Assembly: GCF_900188115.1 (NCBI RefSeq)
Contig: NZ_FZNW01000015.1
Location: 1-64,000, forward strand
Origin: Haloechinothrix alba
Lineage (GTDB): Bacteria; Actinomycetota; Actinomycetes; Mycobacteriales; Pseudonocardiaceae
Length of the DNA stretch: 64,000 bases
Reading direction: 5' to 3'
Shown here: one piece after another, positions 51,000-59,512 of the stretch
How positions within the stretch are numbered: the first letter of the stretch is position 1
How the letters are laid out: every line of letters starts with the position of its first letter
Notes under the pieces: generated by a model
Databases searched by the model: none
What the model saw: only the letters and a program-made list of their open reading frames with translations
What the model was told of the DNA's origin: nothing
Program-made: the position numbers and the translations under genes

Positions 51000-51023
51000 G
51001 CCGACCCAGCCGGCCGGGTCGGC
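51000..51023 (-). terminator. Hairpin immediately after korB
   Basis: GCCGACCC (51000-51007) and GGGTCGGC (51016-51023) form an 8-bp stem directly abutting the korB stop codon (51024-51026) on the reverse strand. It probably ends the korAB transcript. Confidence 0.7.
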
Positions 51024-52088
51024 CTAGGACACGGTCCATGTGTCGTTGCCGGTGAGTACGGCTTGCAGGTCGGCGGGCTTGTCGTGGCGTGCTTTGCTGA
51101 CCTGCTCGCGTGCGGCGTCGTCGTAGGTGGGGCGTTGCACCTGGCGGAAGATCCCGGTGGGGGTGTGGGTCAGGGTCTGGTCGTCCAGGCGGGACAGCGC
51201 GAAGGCGTAGGCGGGGTCGTCGATGGTGGGGTCGTGGGTGACGATGTCGGCGGTGGCGACCTCGCTGGTTGCGGCGACCTCGAGTCCGCCGAAGCCGGAG
51301 CGGACCACCGCGTACTCGCCTTGTGGGCCGAAGGTGACCGGCTCGCCGGAGCGTAGCGGGATCAACCTGCTGGCTGCTTCGTCCTTGTCCTTGAGGACGT
51401 CGAACGCGCCGTCGTTGAAGATGGGGCAGTTCTGGTAGATCTCGACCAGCGCCGAGCCGCGGTGGGCGGCAGCGGCGCCCAGTACCTCGGACAGGCCCTT
51501 CTTGTCGGAGTCCAGGGCCCTGCCCACGAAGGTGGCCTCGGCGCCCAGGGCCAGCGAGATCGGGTTGAACGGGGTGTCGACCGAGCCCATCGGGGTGGAC
51601 TTGGTGACCATGCCCTGGTCGCTGGTGGGGGAGTACTGGCCCTTGGTCAGCCCGTAGATGCGGTTGTTGAACAGCAGGATGGTCAGGTTGACGTTGCGGC
51701 GCAGCGTGTGGATCAGGTGGTTGCCGCCGATGGACAGGGCGTCGCCGTCCCCGGTGACGACCCACACCGACAGGTCGGGCCTGCTGGTGGCCAGACCGGT
51801 GGCGATCGCGGGGGCGCGGCCGTGGATGGAGTGCATGCCGTAGGTGTTCATGTAGTACGGGAAACGGCTCGAGCAGCCGATCCCGGAGACGAACACGATG
51901 TTCTCCCGTTTGAGCCCCAAGCTCGGTAAGAACGACTGCACCGTGTTGAGCACGATGTAGTCACCGCAACCGGGGCACCAGCGCACTTCCTGGTCGGACT
52001 TGTAGTCCTTGGCCTTGCCCGGCTCCTCGGTCGTGGGCACATCGTCCAAGCCGCCCAGGGCGGGCAGCCCGAGATCGATCGCGGTCAC
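51024..52088 (-). CDS. korB: 2-oxoglutarate:ferredoxin oxidoreductase, beta subunit
   Basis: KorB binds thiamine diphosphate and a [4Fe-4S] cluster. With KorA it oxidises 2-oxoglutarate to succinyl-CoA and reduces ferredoxin. Cluster cysteines are in RWCPGCGDY, SGIGCSSR and NCPIFND. The ThDP motif runs from VTGDGDALSIGGNH to LLFNNRIYGLTKGQ. The GTG at 52088 overlaps the korA stop (GTGA) and gives 354 residues. The frame open further upstream lies antisense-like over korA and is not coding. No ferredoxin gene is adjacent. Confidence 0.95.
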   Translation of the reverse strand: MTAIDLGLPALGGLDDVPTTEEPGKAKDYKSDQEVRWCPGCGDYIVLNTVQSFLPSLGLKRENIVFVSGIGCSSRFPYYMNTYGMHSIHGRAPAIATGLATSRPDLSVWVVTGDGDALSIGGNHLIHTLRRNVNLTILLFNNRIYGLTKGQYSPTSDQGMVTKSTPMGSVDTPFNPISLALGAEATFVGRALDSDKKGLSEVLGAAAAHRGSALVEIYQNCPIFNDGAFDVLKDKDEAASRLIPLRSGEPVTFGPQGEYAVVRSGFGGLEVAATSEVATADIVTHDPTIDDPAYAFALSRLDDQTLTHTPTGIFRQVQRPTYDDAAREQVSKARHDKPADLQAVLTGNDTWTVS

Positions 52089-53992
52089 AGGTGACCCTCC
52101 TTGCCGTTGGAGCTGGTGATGATGTCGGTGAAGGTGTCTGCGAGTTCTTCTGCTTTGAAGGGCTGGCCGGCGACCTTGGTGTGGCTGATGATGTCGACCA
52201 GGTAGCGCGCGCGCAGCAGCTGGGCGAGCTGGCCGAGGTTCATCTCGGGAAGGACCACGCGGTCGTAGGCGGCCAGTATCTCGCCGAGGTTGGCCGGTAG
52301 GGGGTTGAGGTGGCGCAGGTGGACCTGGGCGATCGGCAGGCCCGCGGCTCGCACGCGGCGGCAGGCCGCGCCGATCGGGCCGTAGGTCGAGCCCCATCCG
52401 AGAGCGAGCACGCTGGCGTCGCCGGTCGGGTCGTCGACGGTGGCCTCCGGCACGGTGATGCCGTCGATCTTGGCTTGCCGTAGCCGCACCATGCGCTCGT
52501 GGTTGTCCGGGTCGTAGGAGATGTTGCCTGCGCCGTCCTGCTTCTCCAGGCCGCCGATGCGGTGTTGCAGGTCCGGGGTGCCGGGCAGGGCCCACTCGCG
52601 AGCCAGTGTCTCGGTGTCGCGGACGTAGGGCCAGAACTCGCCGGAGCCGTCGGTGGCGTTGGGCTCGGTGGCGAAGTTCACGCGCAGGTCCGGAAGGGTC
52701 TCGACGTTCGGGATCAGCCAGGGTTCGGAGCCGTTGGCGATCGCCCCGTCGGAGAGCAGGAACACCGGGGTGCGGTAGGTCAGCGCGATGCGGGCGGCTT
52801 CCAGCGCGGCATCGAAACAGTCGCCCGGTGAGGCCGGCGCCACGATCGGCACGGGGGACTCACCGTTGCGCCCGTGCATCGCCTGCAGCAGGTCGGCCTG
52901 CTCGGTCTTGGTCGGCAATCCGGTCGAGGGCCCCCCGCGCTGCACGTCGATCACGATCAGCGGCAGCTCGGTCATCACGCCGAAGCCGACCGTCTCGGAC
53001 TTCAGGGCCACGCCCGGCCCCGACGTCGAGGTCACGCCCAGCGCGCCGCCGTAGGAGGCGCCGAGTGCCGCGCCGATACTGGCGATCTCGTCCTCGGCCT
53101 GGAAGGTGGTCACACCGAAGTTCTTGTGCTTGCTGATCTCGTGCAGCACATCCGAGGCCGGGGTGATCGGGTAGGAGCCGAACATCACCGGAAGCTCGGA
53201 CTGCTGCCCGGCGGCGAGGATGCCGTAGGCCAGCGCGAGGTTACCGGTGATCTGCCGGTACGTGCCGGACGGCAGCGACGCCGGGGCGACCTCGTAGGTC
53301 GTGGCGAACGACTCGGTGGTCTCGCCGTAGTTCCACCCGGCCCGGAACGCCAGCACGTTGGCCTCGGCCAGCACCGGCTTACCCGCGAACTTCTCGCGCA
53401 GGAACCGCTCGGTGCCCTCGGTCGGGCGGTGGTACATCCACGACAGCAACCCCAGGGCGAACATGTTCTTGGCGCGCTCGGCGTCCTTCTTGCCCAGGCC
53501 CGTGGATTCCAGCGCACCCTTGGTCAGCGTGGACATGGCCACGTGGTGCACGGTGTAGGGCTCGAGCGACTCATCGGACAGCGGGTCGCTCTCGTAACCC
53601 ACCTTGGTCAGGTTCCGGGAGGTGAACTCGTCGGTGTTGACGATCACCGTTCCGCCGCGCGGCACGTCACCGATGTTGGACTTCAACGCGGCCGGGTTCA
53701 TCGCCACCAGCACATCCGGCCGGTCGCCGGGTGTGAGGATGTCGTAGTCTGCGAAATGCAGCTGGAACGACGACACACCGGGCAGCGTGCCCTGCGGCGC
53801 CCGGATCTCCGCCGGGAAGTTCGGCAACGTCGCCAGGTCATTGCCGAACGCGGCGGCCTCCGAGGTGAACCGATCGCCCGTCAACTGCATACCGTCGCCG
53901 GAGTCGCCGGCAAACCGCACCACAACCCGCTCCAGGCGAGTCACCTCAGTGGAACGGCTTGCACGCAGTGCCGTGGAATCATCCGTGGTCAT
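52085..53992 (-). CDS. korA: 2-oxoglutarate:ferredoxin oxidoreductase, alpha subunit (gamma-alpha fusion)
   Basis: The 635-residue protein fuses an N-terminal gamma domain (VVRFAGDSGDGMQLTGDR onward, to about residue 200) with the pyrimidine-binding alpha domain and its CoA-binding part. TSTSGPGVALKSE and the DVQRGGPSTGLPTKTEQADL motif are family signatures. This two-gene form is known in mycobacteria, where it supports an oxygen-tolerant alternative to 2-oxoglutarate dehydrogenase. The ATG at 53992 has only a weak ribosome site. A palindrome lies about 240 bp upstream. Confidence 0.94.
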   Translation of the reverse strand: MTTDDSTALRASRSTEVTRLERVVVRFAGDSGDGMQLTGDRFTSEAAAFGNDLATLPNFPAEIRAPQGTLPGVSSFQLHFADYDILTPGDRPDVLVAMNPAALKSNIGDVPRGGTVIVNTDEFTSRNLTKVGYESDPLSDESLEPYTVHHVAMSTLTKGALESTGLGKKDAERAKNMFALGLLSWMYHRPTEGTERFLREKFAGKPVLAEANVLAFRAGWNYGETTESFATTYEVAPASLPSGTYRQITGNLALAYGILAAGQQSELPVMFGSYPITPASDVLHEISKHKNFGVTTFQAEDEIASIGAALGASYGGALGVTSTSGPGVALKSETVGFGVMTELPLIVIDVQRGGPSTGLPTKTEQADLLQAMHGRNGESPVPIVAPASPGDCFDAALEAARIALTYRTPVFLLSDGAIANGSEPWLIPNVETLPDLRVNFATEPNATDGSGEFWPYVRDTETLAREWALPGTPDLQHRIGGLEKQDGAGNISYDPDNHERMVRLRQAKIDGITVPEATVDDPTGDASVLALGWGSTYGPIGAACRRVRAAGLPIAQVHLRHLNPLPANLGEILAAYDRVVLPEMNLGQLAQLLRARYLVDIISHTKVAGQPFKAEELADTFTDIITSSNGKEGHL

Positions 53993-54360
53993 CAGTGAAG
54001 AGCTCTCGCTTTCCCGATAGGTGCGGCCTCGCTGCCTCGCGTGTCCCTATCTGCAGTCGTGTCGAGTTCACGGGCGATCGCGCGATGCGTCACCGGCGTC
54101 CGGGCGCCGGGCGTATGCGTGTCCGTCCATGATTTGAGGCTAGCTCGCACGGCATTGTTCTGACGAACCGAAGTCCTGCTATTCCACTGCGTGGACGGAA
54201 CAACTTCGGAGCAGGTCATACCCCACAAGGTTACCTATGGTAACGGCTCTGCCGAGGAAGTCGTGAGTGAGCGCACAGAATCGATAAACAGTGCTTACTC
54301 ACAAGTTGGTAATTCACTCGAGTCACGTCACCCGAGCTGCCCTCGCGCCCCGCGCCGGGG
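53993..54360. other. Intergenic region upstream of korA
   Basis: This 368-bp gap lies upstream of korA and downstream of the enoyl-CoA hydratase gene, which is on the same strand. It is less GC-rich than the rest of the window and holds a small palindrome (54230-54244). It should contain the korAB promoter. Short frames within it look non-coding. Confidence 0.5.
54230..54244. promoter_or_regulatory. Small palindrome upstream of korA, possible operator
   Basis: GTTACC-TAT-GGTAAC is a perfect 6-bp inverted repeat with a 3-base spacer in the AT-richer gap before korA. The regulator is unknown and the site may be chance. Confidence 0.4.
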
Positions 54361-55122
54361 TCACTTGCCGCTGATGCGTCCCTTGCTCGCGGTGAGTCGT
54401 TCGGTGAACTCGGGGGAGGAGATCGACTCGATCTGCGGGGCGATCTCGGTGTCCACGGCCGCCTGGTGCTCGCTGAGCGACCTGGTCGTGCGCATGGTCC
54501 GCTTGGTGGTGGTGAGCAGCTCCCGCGGTGCGTCCGCCGCGCCGGAGGCGAGCGAGCAGGCCGCTGCCACGAGCTCGTCGTGCTCGCCGTCGACGGTGCG
54601 CAGCACCAACCCGGCTTCCCGTGCCGCGTGCGCGTCCAGCACCTCGCCGAGCAGTGTCATCGCGGTCGCTTGCTGGGGGCCGACCGCGCGTTGCAGCATC
54701 CAGGTCATCCCGCCACCCGGGTGAATACCCAGGCGCAGGAACCGTGCGTCGAACCGCGCACGCGGGCCTGCGACACGGATATCGGCGGCGAGCGCCAGGT
54801 TGAGCCCGGCACCGACGGCTGCCCCGCCCACCGCGGCGACGGTCGGAAGCGAGCAGTGCGCCACGGCGAGGAAGCCCGCGTAGATCGCCCGCAGCCCCTC
54901 CTCGCGTGCCTCACCGAGCGCGGAGAGGTCAGCGCCTGCGCAGAACGCGGGCGGTGCCCCGGTGACCACGACCGCGTACACGTTCTCGTCCTGCTCCGCG
55001 GCGGCGACGGCCGACTCCAGCTGCGCCGACAGGTCCAGGGTGAGGGCATTGCGCCGGTCGGGGGCGTCCACGGTGATCACGGCGACCGCGTCACGGTGCT
55101 CGGTGGTGACCTGTCCGCTCAT
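54361..55122 (-). CDS. Enoyl-CoA hydratase/isomerase family protein
   Basis: The 253-residue crotonase-fold protein has the oxyanion-hole segments [15 protein letters not shown] (about 69-83) and the [20 protein letters not shown] region (about 110-129). The position usually occupied by a catalytic Glu is in the [14 protein letters not shown] stretch, which has no Glu. Hydratase activity is therefore uncertain, and a related reaction is possible. It starts at the ATG at 55122, overlapping the Lrp gene stop (ATGA), so the two are translationally coupled. Substrate unknown. Confidence 0.85.
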   Translation of the reverse strand: MSGQVTTEHRDAVAVITVDAPDRRNALTLDLSAQLESAVAAAEQDENVYAVVVTGAPPAFCAGADLSALGEAREEGLRAIYAGFLAVAHCSLPTVAAVGGAAVGAGLNLALAADIRVAGPRARFDARFLRLGIHPGGGMTWMLQRAVGPQQATAMTLLGEVLDAHAAREAGLVLRTVDGEHDELVAAACSLASGAADAPRELLTTTKRTMRTTRSLSEHQAAVDTEIAPQIESISSPEFTERLTASKGRISGK

Positions 55123-55598
55123 GCGTGCCCCTGTTCGTGCGGGTTCGATGTCCGTGCCGACGGTACCGGTGCTCGTTCCAGCAAGGTGGACAGCACCACG
55201 GTGGAGACGGTGGACTCCACGATCTCCAGCGCGCGGAGACGTTCGAGGGCCGACTCCATGTGGTGGATGCTCGCTGCGCGCAGGTGCACGATCGCGTCCG
55301 CCGCTCCGGAGACGGTGTAGGCCGCGGCGACCTCGGGCAGGCACTCGACCGCACCGCGGATGCGCGCGGGGGAGACGTTTCCCGCGCAGCGCATCTCGAC
55401 GAAGGCCTCGGTCCCCCAGCCGAGCGCTTCCGGGTCGACCACGGCGGTGAAACCGCGCAGCACCCCCTCGTCGAGCAGCCGGTCGACACGACGTTTGACG
55501 GCGGGCGCGGACAACCCGACATCGTGGCCGATCTCGGCGTAGCTGGCGCGCGCATCGCGAACCAGATACGAAACGATTCGCTGATCGAGCTCGTTCAT
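55119..55598 (-). CDS. Lrp/AsnC-family regulator next to a DDAH-family gene
   Basis: The 159-residue protein has the N-terminal HTH ([21 protein letters not shown], then [19 protein letters not shown]) and a RAM effector domain. The ATG at 55598 is chosen over the codon at 55649, which would extend into the divergent promoter. In M. tuberculosis an AsnC-type regulator (Rv2324) likewise lies beside a DDAH-like gene (Rv2323c). This one is thus a good candidate regulator of the divergent hydrolase gene, perhaps sensing arginine or a related amino acid. It overlaps the hydratase gene downstream. Confidence 0.9.
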   Translation of the reverse strand: MNELDQRIVSYLVRDARASYAEIGHDVGLSAPAVKRRVDRLLDEGVLRGFTAVVDPEALGWGTEAFVEMRCAGNVSPARIRGAVECLPEVAAAYTVSGAADAIVHLRAASIHHMESALERLRALEIVESTVSTVVLSTLLERAPVPSARTSNPHEQGHA

Positions 55599-55599
55599 A

Positions 55600-55628
55600 C
55601 GCAATATTCTGACCGTAGTGGCGCAATA
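55600..55628. promoter_or_regulatory. Phased direct repeats in the Lrp-DDAH divergent promoter
   Basis: CGCAATA occurs at 55600-55606 and 55622-55628, 22 bp apart, about two helical turns, in a short AT-rich divergent promoter. Lrp/AsnC proteins often bind phased sites near their own gene, so this may be the operator. Confidence 0.45.
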
Positions 55629-55672
55629 CTTGTCAATTGATCGCCGCAAAACACCCCACTAGATTGGGATGT

Positions 55673-56536
55673 ATGACGGCTGCCCCGATGCCTGTGAGCT
55701 ACGCGCGCGAACCCGTACCCACGACGCGCCGTTTCCTGATGTGCCCGCCGCGGTACTTCGCGGTGCGTTACGTCATCAACCCGTGGATGAACCCGGACCG
55801 TCCGGTGGACGCCGACCGCGCGATGGAGCAGTGGTCGCGGATACGCGCGCACTACATCGCACTCGGGCACAAGGTCGAGGAGATCGAACCGCAGCCGGGG
55901 CTTCCCGACATGGTGTTCGCTGCCAACGCCGCGACCGTCCTCGGCGGGACCGTGCTCGGTGCCCGGTTCCGTAACGCCGAGCGCGCCCCGGAGGCCGAGC
56001 ACTACCGGCGGTGGTTTCTCGCCAACGGTTACCGCGACATCGTCATGCCCACCGCGATCAACGAAGCGGAAGGCGACTTCGTCTGGACCGGCAGGGAGCT
56101 GCTGGCCGGTACGGGATTCCGCACCGAGCCGGGGGCCCATGCCGAGGCCCAGGAGGTCCTCGGCGCGCCTGTGGTGTCGCTGCAGCTCGTCGACCCGCAC
56201 TACTATCACCTCGACACGGCACTGTTCGTGCTCTCGCCTGCCGACGAGTCGGGACAGGCCGTGATCGCCTACTACCCGGACGCGTTCTCCGCGGAGTCGC
56301 GCGGGACGCTCGAGCGGATGTTCCCGGACGCGGTCCTCGCAGGGCGCGCCGATGCGGAGGCGTTCGGCCTGAACGCGATCTCGGACGGCCGCACCGTGAT
56401 CCTGCCCCGTGAGGCCGAGGGGCTGGCGGCGTCCGTCGCCGCACGCGGCTACCAACCGCTCGGCGTCGACATCTCCGAGCTGCGCAAGGCAGGCGGTGGC
56501 CCGAAATGCTGCACCCTGGAGCTGCGCGAGGGATGA
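55673..56536 (+). CDS. Dimethylarginine dimethylaminohydrolase (DDAH) family protein
   Basis: The 287-residue protein is a guanidino-modifying hydrolase. The catalytic Cys is one of the pair in GGPKCCTLEL (279/280) and the catalytic His is in DPHYYHLDTALF (about 179). Acidic substrate-binding residues are in INEAEGDFVW. Such enzymes hydrolyse methylated arginine or arginine to citrulline or ornithine-type products. Homologues in actinobacteria are linked to arginine catabolism and ornithine aminotransferase, which is not nearby here. The ATG at 55673 is favoured over a codon at 55637 in the promoter. Confidence 0.85.
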   Translation: MTAAPMPVSYAREPVPTTRRFLMCPPRYFAVRYVINPWMNPDRPVDADRAMEQWSRIRAHYIALGHKVEEIEPQPGLPDMVFAANAATVLGGTVLGARFRNAERAPEAEHYRRWFLANGYRDIVMPTAINEAEGDFVWTGRELLAGTGFRTEPGAHAEAQEVLGAPVVSLQLVDPHYYHLDTALFVLSPADESGQAVIAYYPDAFSAESRGTLERMFPDAVLAGRADAEAFGLNAISDGRTVILPREAEGLAASVAARGYQPLGVDISELRKAGGGPKCCTLELREG

Positions 56537-56676
56537 CGATCCGGCCGCGGGTCGGTCGTGTGGTGTGACCGGCATCGCTCCGGCGGCCGCGGCGCGGAAC
56601 TTCTGCACCACACTCGGTCGTTGGCTGGGCGAAACGCATTCGTCGAGTGCAACGAGGCTGAGTGGGAGGCGCGTAG

Positions 56677-57531
56677 GTGCACACGCATCGGAACGGGCTC
56701 AAGACCGCGCTGCTGCTCGGTCTGATGAGTGCGCTGATCGTCGGCATCAGCTGGCTGATCGGTGGTCAGGGAGCGCTGCTGATCGGCATGGTGCTCGCGC
56801 TGGCGATGAACGGCTACGCCTACTTCAACTCCGACAAGCTCGCGCTGCGGGCGATGCGTGCACGGCCGGTGTCCGAGGCCGAGCAGCCTGCGATGTACCG
56901 CATCGTGCGCGAGCTGTCCAGCGCATCCAGGCAGCCGATGCCACGGCTGTATGTCAGCCCTACGAGGGCGCCGAACGCGTTCGCCACCGGCCGCAACCCG
57001 CGGAACTCGGCGGTGTGCTGCACGCAGGGAATCCTGGAGATACTCGACGAGCGGGAGCTGCGTGCCGTTCTCGGGCACGAGCTCTGTCACGTGTACAACA
57101 GGGACATCTTGATCTCCAGCGTGGCCGGGGCGCTGGCCAGCGTGGTGACCGTGCTGTCCTACATCGCGATGTTCGCCGGAGGACGCAACGGCGGCAACCC
57201 GCTGCTCGGGCTCCTGCTCGTCTTCATCGGGCCGCTGGCAGCCGGCATCGTGAAGATGGCAGTCAGCAGGTCACGGGAGTACCAGGCGGATGCGTCGGGT
57301 GCCGAGCTGACCGGTGACCCGCTCGCACTGGCGTCGGCGCTGCGCAAGCTGGAACGTGGCACGCGGGCCGCGCCGTTGAGCCCGGACCCCGGTGTGGTGT
57401 CCCAGTCACACCTGATGATCGCCAACCCGTTCCGCGCCGGTGAGTCGTTCTCCCGGCTGTTCGCGTCGCATCCGCCGATGGCGGACCGGGTGCGGCGGTT
57501 GGAGGGTATGGCCGGGCGCCGTTCCCGCTGA
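56677..57531 (+). CDS. htpX: Membrane metalloprotease HtpX
   Basis: HtpX is a zinc endopeptidase of the inner membrane that degrades damaged membrane proteins. The zinc motif HELCH is at about 134-138, inside [14 protein letters not shown] third ligand Glu lies in [13 protein letters not shown]. Hydrophobic helices occur near 9-27, 31-48, 148-170 and 175-195. The 284 residues are standard. The GTG start at 56677 begins the conserved N-terminus. It converges with rmlA. Confidence 0.95.
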   Translation: MHTHRNGLKTALLLGLMSALIVGISWLIGGQGALLIGMVLALAMNGYAYFNSDKLALRAMRARPVSEAEQPAMYRIVRELSSASRQPMPRLYVSPTRAPNAFATGRNPRNSAVCCTQGILEILDERELRAVLGHELCHVYNRDILISSVAGALASVVTVLSYIAMFAGGRNGGNPLLGLLLVFIGPLAAGIVKMAVSRSREYQADASGAELTGDPLALASALRKLERGTRAAPLSPDPGVVSQSHLMIANPFRAGESFSRLFASHPPMADRVRRLEGMAGRRSR

Positions 57532-57572
57532 GCCGCGCGCGCGATCAGCCTGCGGTCCACCGGGCTGCGCGG

Positions 57573-58454
57573 TCAGCCGGCCACGGCGAACTGCCGCGCC
57601 ATGCTCATCACGTAGTCACCGTACCCGGAGGTGGCCAGCCCGCGGCCGAGCTCGAGGCACTGGTCGGCGTCGATGAAACCCATGCGCAGCGCGATCTCCT
57701 CGATACAGGCGATGCGCACCCCGGTGCGGTGCTCGAGCACCTGGACGAACTGGGCCGCGTCGAGCAGGGAGTCGTGCGTCCCGGTGTCCAGCCAGGCGAA
57801 CCCGCGCCCCAGATCGACCAGCCGTGCCGTGCCCAGCTCGAGATAGGTGCGGTTGACATCGGTGATCTCCAGCTCACCCCGGCACGACGGCCGGAGGGAC
57901 CGCGCGATGTCCACAACGGAGTTGTCGTAGAAGTACAGGCCGGTGATGGCTTTGTCCGAGCGAGGGCGGTCGGGCTTTTCCTCGATGGAGACCAGGTTGC
58001 CGGCATCGTCGAGCTCGCCGACGCCGTACCGGCCCGGATCGTTGACCGGGTAGCCGAACAGCGTGCAGCCCGCGACGGTGGCGACCTCCTCCTGCAGGCG
58101 GCGGGAGAATCCCTGCCCGTAGAAGATGTTGTCACCCAGCACGAGAGCCACCGGGTCCTCGCCGATGAAGTCCGCCCCGATGAGGAATGCCTCGGCGAGA
58201 CCGTTCGGGGCCGGTTGCTCGGCATAGCTGAATCTGAGCCCCAGATGACGGCCGTCGCCGAGCAACTTGCGGAAGTTCGGCAGGTCAGGCGGGCTCGAGA
58301 TGATCAGGATGTCCCGGATGCCCGCCAGCATCAGTACCGAGAGCGGGTAGTACACCATCGGCTTGTCGTAGACCGGCAGGAGCTGCTTGGACACGGCCTG
58401 AGTGATCGGGTACAGGCGCGAACCGCTGCCCCCGGCGAGAACGATGCCCTTCAA
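57573..58454 (-). CDS. rmlA: Glucose-1-phosphate thymidylyltransferase
   Basis: RmlA makes dTDP-glucose from glucose-1-phosphate and dTTP, the first step to dTDP-rhamnose for the cell wall linker. The nucleotide-binding motif GGSGSRLYP (about 8-16), the [17 protein letters not shown] segment and [11 protein letters not shown] are classic. The 293-residue length is normal. The start codon is TTG at 58454, supported by a GGGGAGG ribosome site six bases upstream; there is no better alternative. The other rml genes are not in this window. Confidence 0.95.
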   Translation of the reverse strand: MKGIVLAGGSGSRLYPITQAVSKQLLPVYDKPMVYYPLSVLMLAGIRDILIISSPPDLPNFRKLLGDGRHLGLRFSYAEQPAPNGLAEAFLIGADFIGEDPVALVLGDNIFYGQGFSRRLQEEVATVAGCTLFGYPVNDPGRYGVGELDDAGNLVSIEEKPDRPRSDKAITGLYFYDNSVVDIARSLRPSCRGELEITDVNRTYLELGTARLVDLGRGFAWLDTGTHDSLLDAAQFVQVLEHRTGVRIACIEEIALRMGFIDADQCLELGRGLATSGYGDYVMSMARQFAVAG

Positions 58455-58481
58455 CTCGGCCTCCCCAGCGCGATCGGCCGC

Positions 58482-58973
58482 CTACCGGTAGTTGACGAAC
58501 TGCAGAGCGATATCGAGATCCTTGCCCTTGAGCAGGGAGATCACATCCTGCAGGTGGTCCTTCTTCTTCCCCGTTACGCGGAGCTGGTCCCCCTGGACCT
58601 GGGCCTGCACACCCTTGGGGCCCTCGTCACGGACGATCTTGGCGATCTGCTTCGCCTTCTCGGACGAGATTCCCTGCACGATCTTGCCCGCGATCTTGTA
58701 CTGCTTGCCCGACGCCGCCGGCTCGCCAGGGTCGAACGCCTTGAGCGAGACGCCGCGCTTGACCAGCTTCTCCTTGAAGACGTCAAGGGCTGCGCGGACA
58801 CGTTCCTCGGTCTCGGCTTCGATGGTGACCGCCTCCTCACCCGTCCAGCTCACACCGGCACCGGTGCCACGGAAATCGAAGCGGGTGGAAAGCTCCTTGT
58901 TCGCCTGGTTCAGTGCATTGTCGACCTCTTGCCGGTCGACCTTGCTCACGATGTCGAAAGACGGGTCAGCCAC
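58482..58973 (-). CDS. yajQ: YajQ-family protein
   Basis: The 163-residue protein matches the YajQ family through its length: it begins [17 protein letters not shown], continues with [12 protein letters not shown] and ends [10 protein letters not shown]. Family members bind nucleic acids or, in some proteobacteria, cyclic di-GMP; the role in actinobacteria is not established. The GTG start at 58973 has GGAGA upstream. It lies 27 bp upstream of the rmlA start codon on the same strand. A cyclic di-GMP link would be notable, as a GGDEF-type gene lies about 3 kb away. Confidence 0.93.
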   Translation of the reverse strand: MADPSFDIVSKVDRQEVDNALNQANKELSTRFDFRGTGAGVSWTGEEAVTIEAETEERVRAALDVFKEKLVKRGVSLKAFDPGEPAASGKQYKIAGKIVQGISSEKAKQIAKIVRDEGPKGVQAQVQGDQLRVTGKKKDHLQDVISLLKGKDLDIALQFVNYR

Positions 58974-59223
58974 GGAATCTCCATACCTCGCGAATCGTCG
59001 GCCGCTGCTCGGCTGCTACGTGGCTGCACTGTAGCGCGAGTGCGGGGACGTCGGTCACTCCAGTGCCGCCCGGTGCGCCGTGTTCCCGGCCACGACGTAG
59101 CGCGGCCGGAGGGCGCGCGGGACGTCGCGCTCGGGCATCGCGGACCCCACGGAGCCTCGACCCCGTGACAGGATCCGTGTGGCCGGTTTGTATGCTGTTC
59201 GAGGTCGGCATGGTTCCGGCCCT

Positions 59224-59305
59224 GGCGGGTTACCCAAGCGGCCAAAGGGATCTGACTGTAAATCAGCTGGCCTAGCCTTCGGGGGTTCGAATCCCTCACC
59301 CGCCA
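59224..59305 (+). tRNA. tRNA-Tyr (GTA anticodon)
   Basis: The acceptor stem pairs GGCGGGT (59224-59230) with ACCCGCC (59298-59304), followed by discriminator A. The anticodon loop CTGTAAA carries GTA. The T arm (GGGGG, TTCGAAT, CCCTC) is complete. The long variable arm makes it class II, as expected for bacterial tRNA-Tyr. The CCA end is not encoded. Confidence 0.96.
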
Positions 59306-59315
59306 CCCAGCACAG

Positions 59316-59354
59316 GCGCCCCGCTGACCTGCGATAGAGCAGGCAGCGGGGCGC
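59316..59354 (+). terminator. Terminator after tRNA-Tyr
   Basis: GCGCCCCGCTG (59316-59326) pairs with CAGCGGGGCGC (59344-59354), with an inner CCTGC/GCAGG stem and a following TTT. It lies 11 bases after the tRNA. Confidence 0.85.
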
Positions 59355-59512
59355 TTTCGTGTGTCCGGCCGTGTGCGGCTGGGTCCGGCTTCCACCGCGT
59401 GTTCGCCCCCGATATGCCCCCACGTTGTGGCCCGTGTGTGGCGACTTTCACCAGCCGCGTAGGGGATCATCCACGGGAGAGCGCGCGGCGGACTGGCCGG
59501 CGCGCCCGGCGA

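Noticed and set aside
54298-54320. TCACAAGTTGGTAATTCAC upstream of korA as a Rex site
   Set aside because: Half-sites do not match TTGTGAA/TTCACAA in spacing or orientation.
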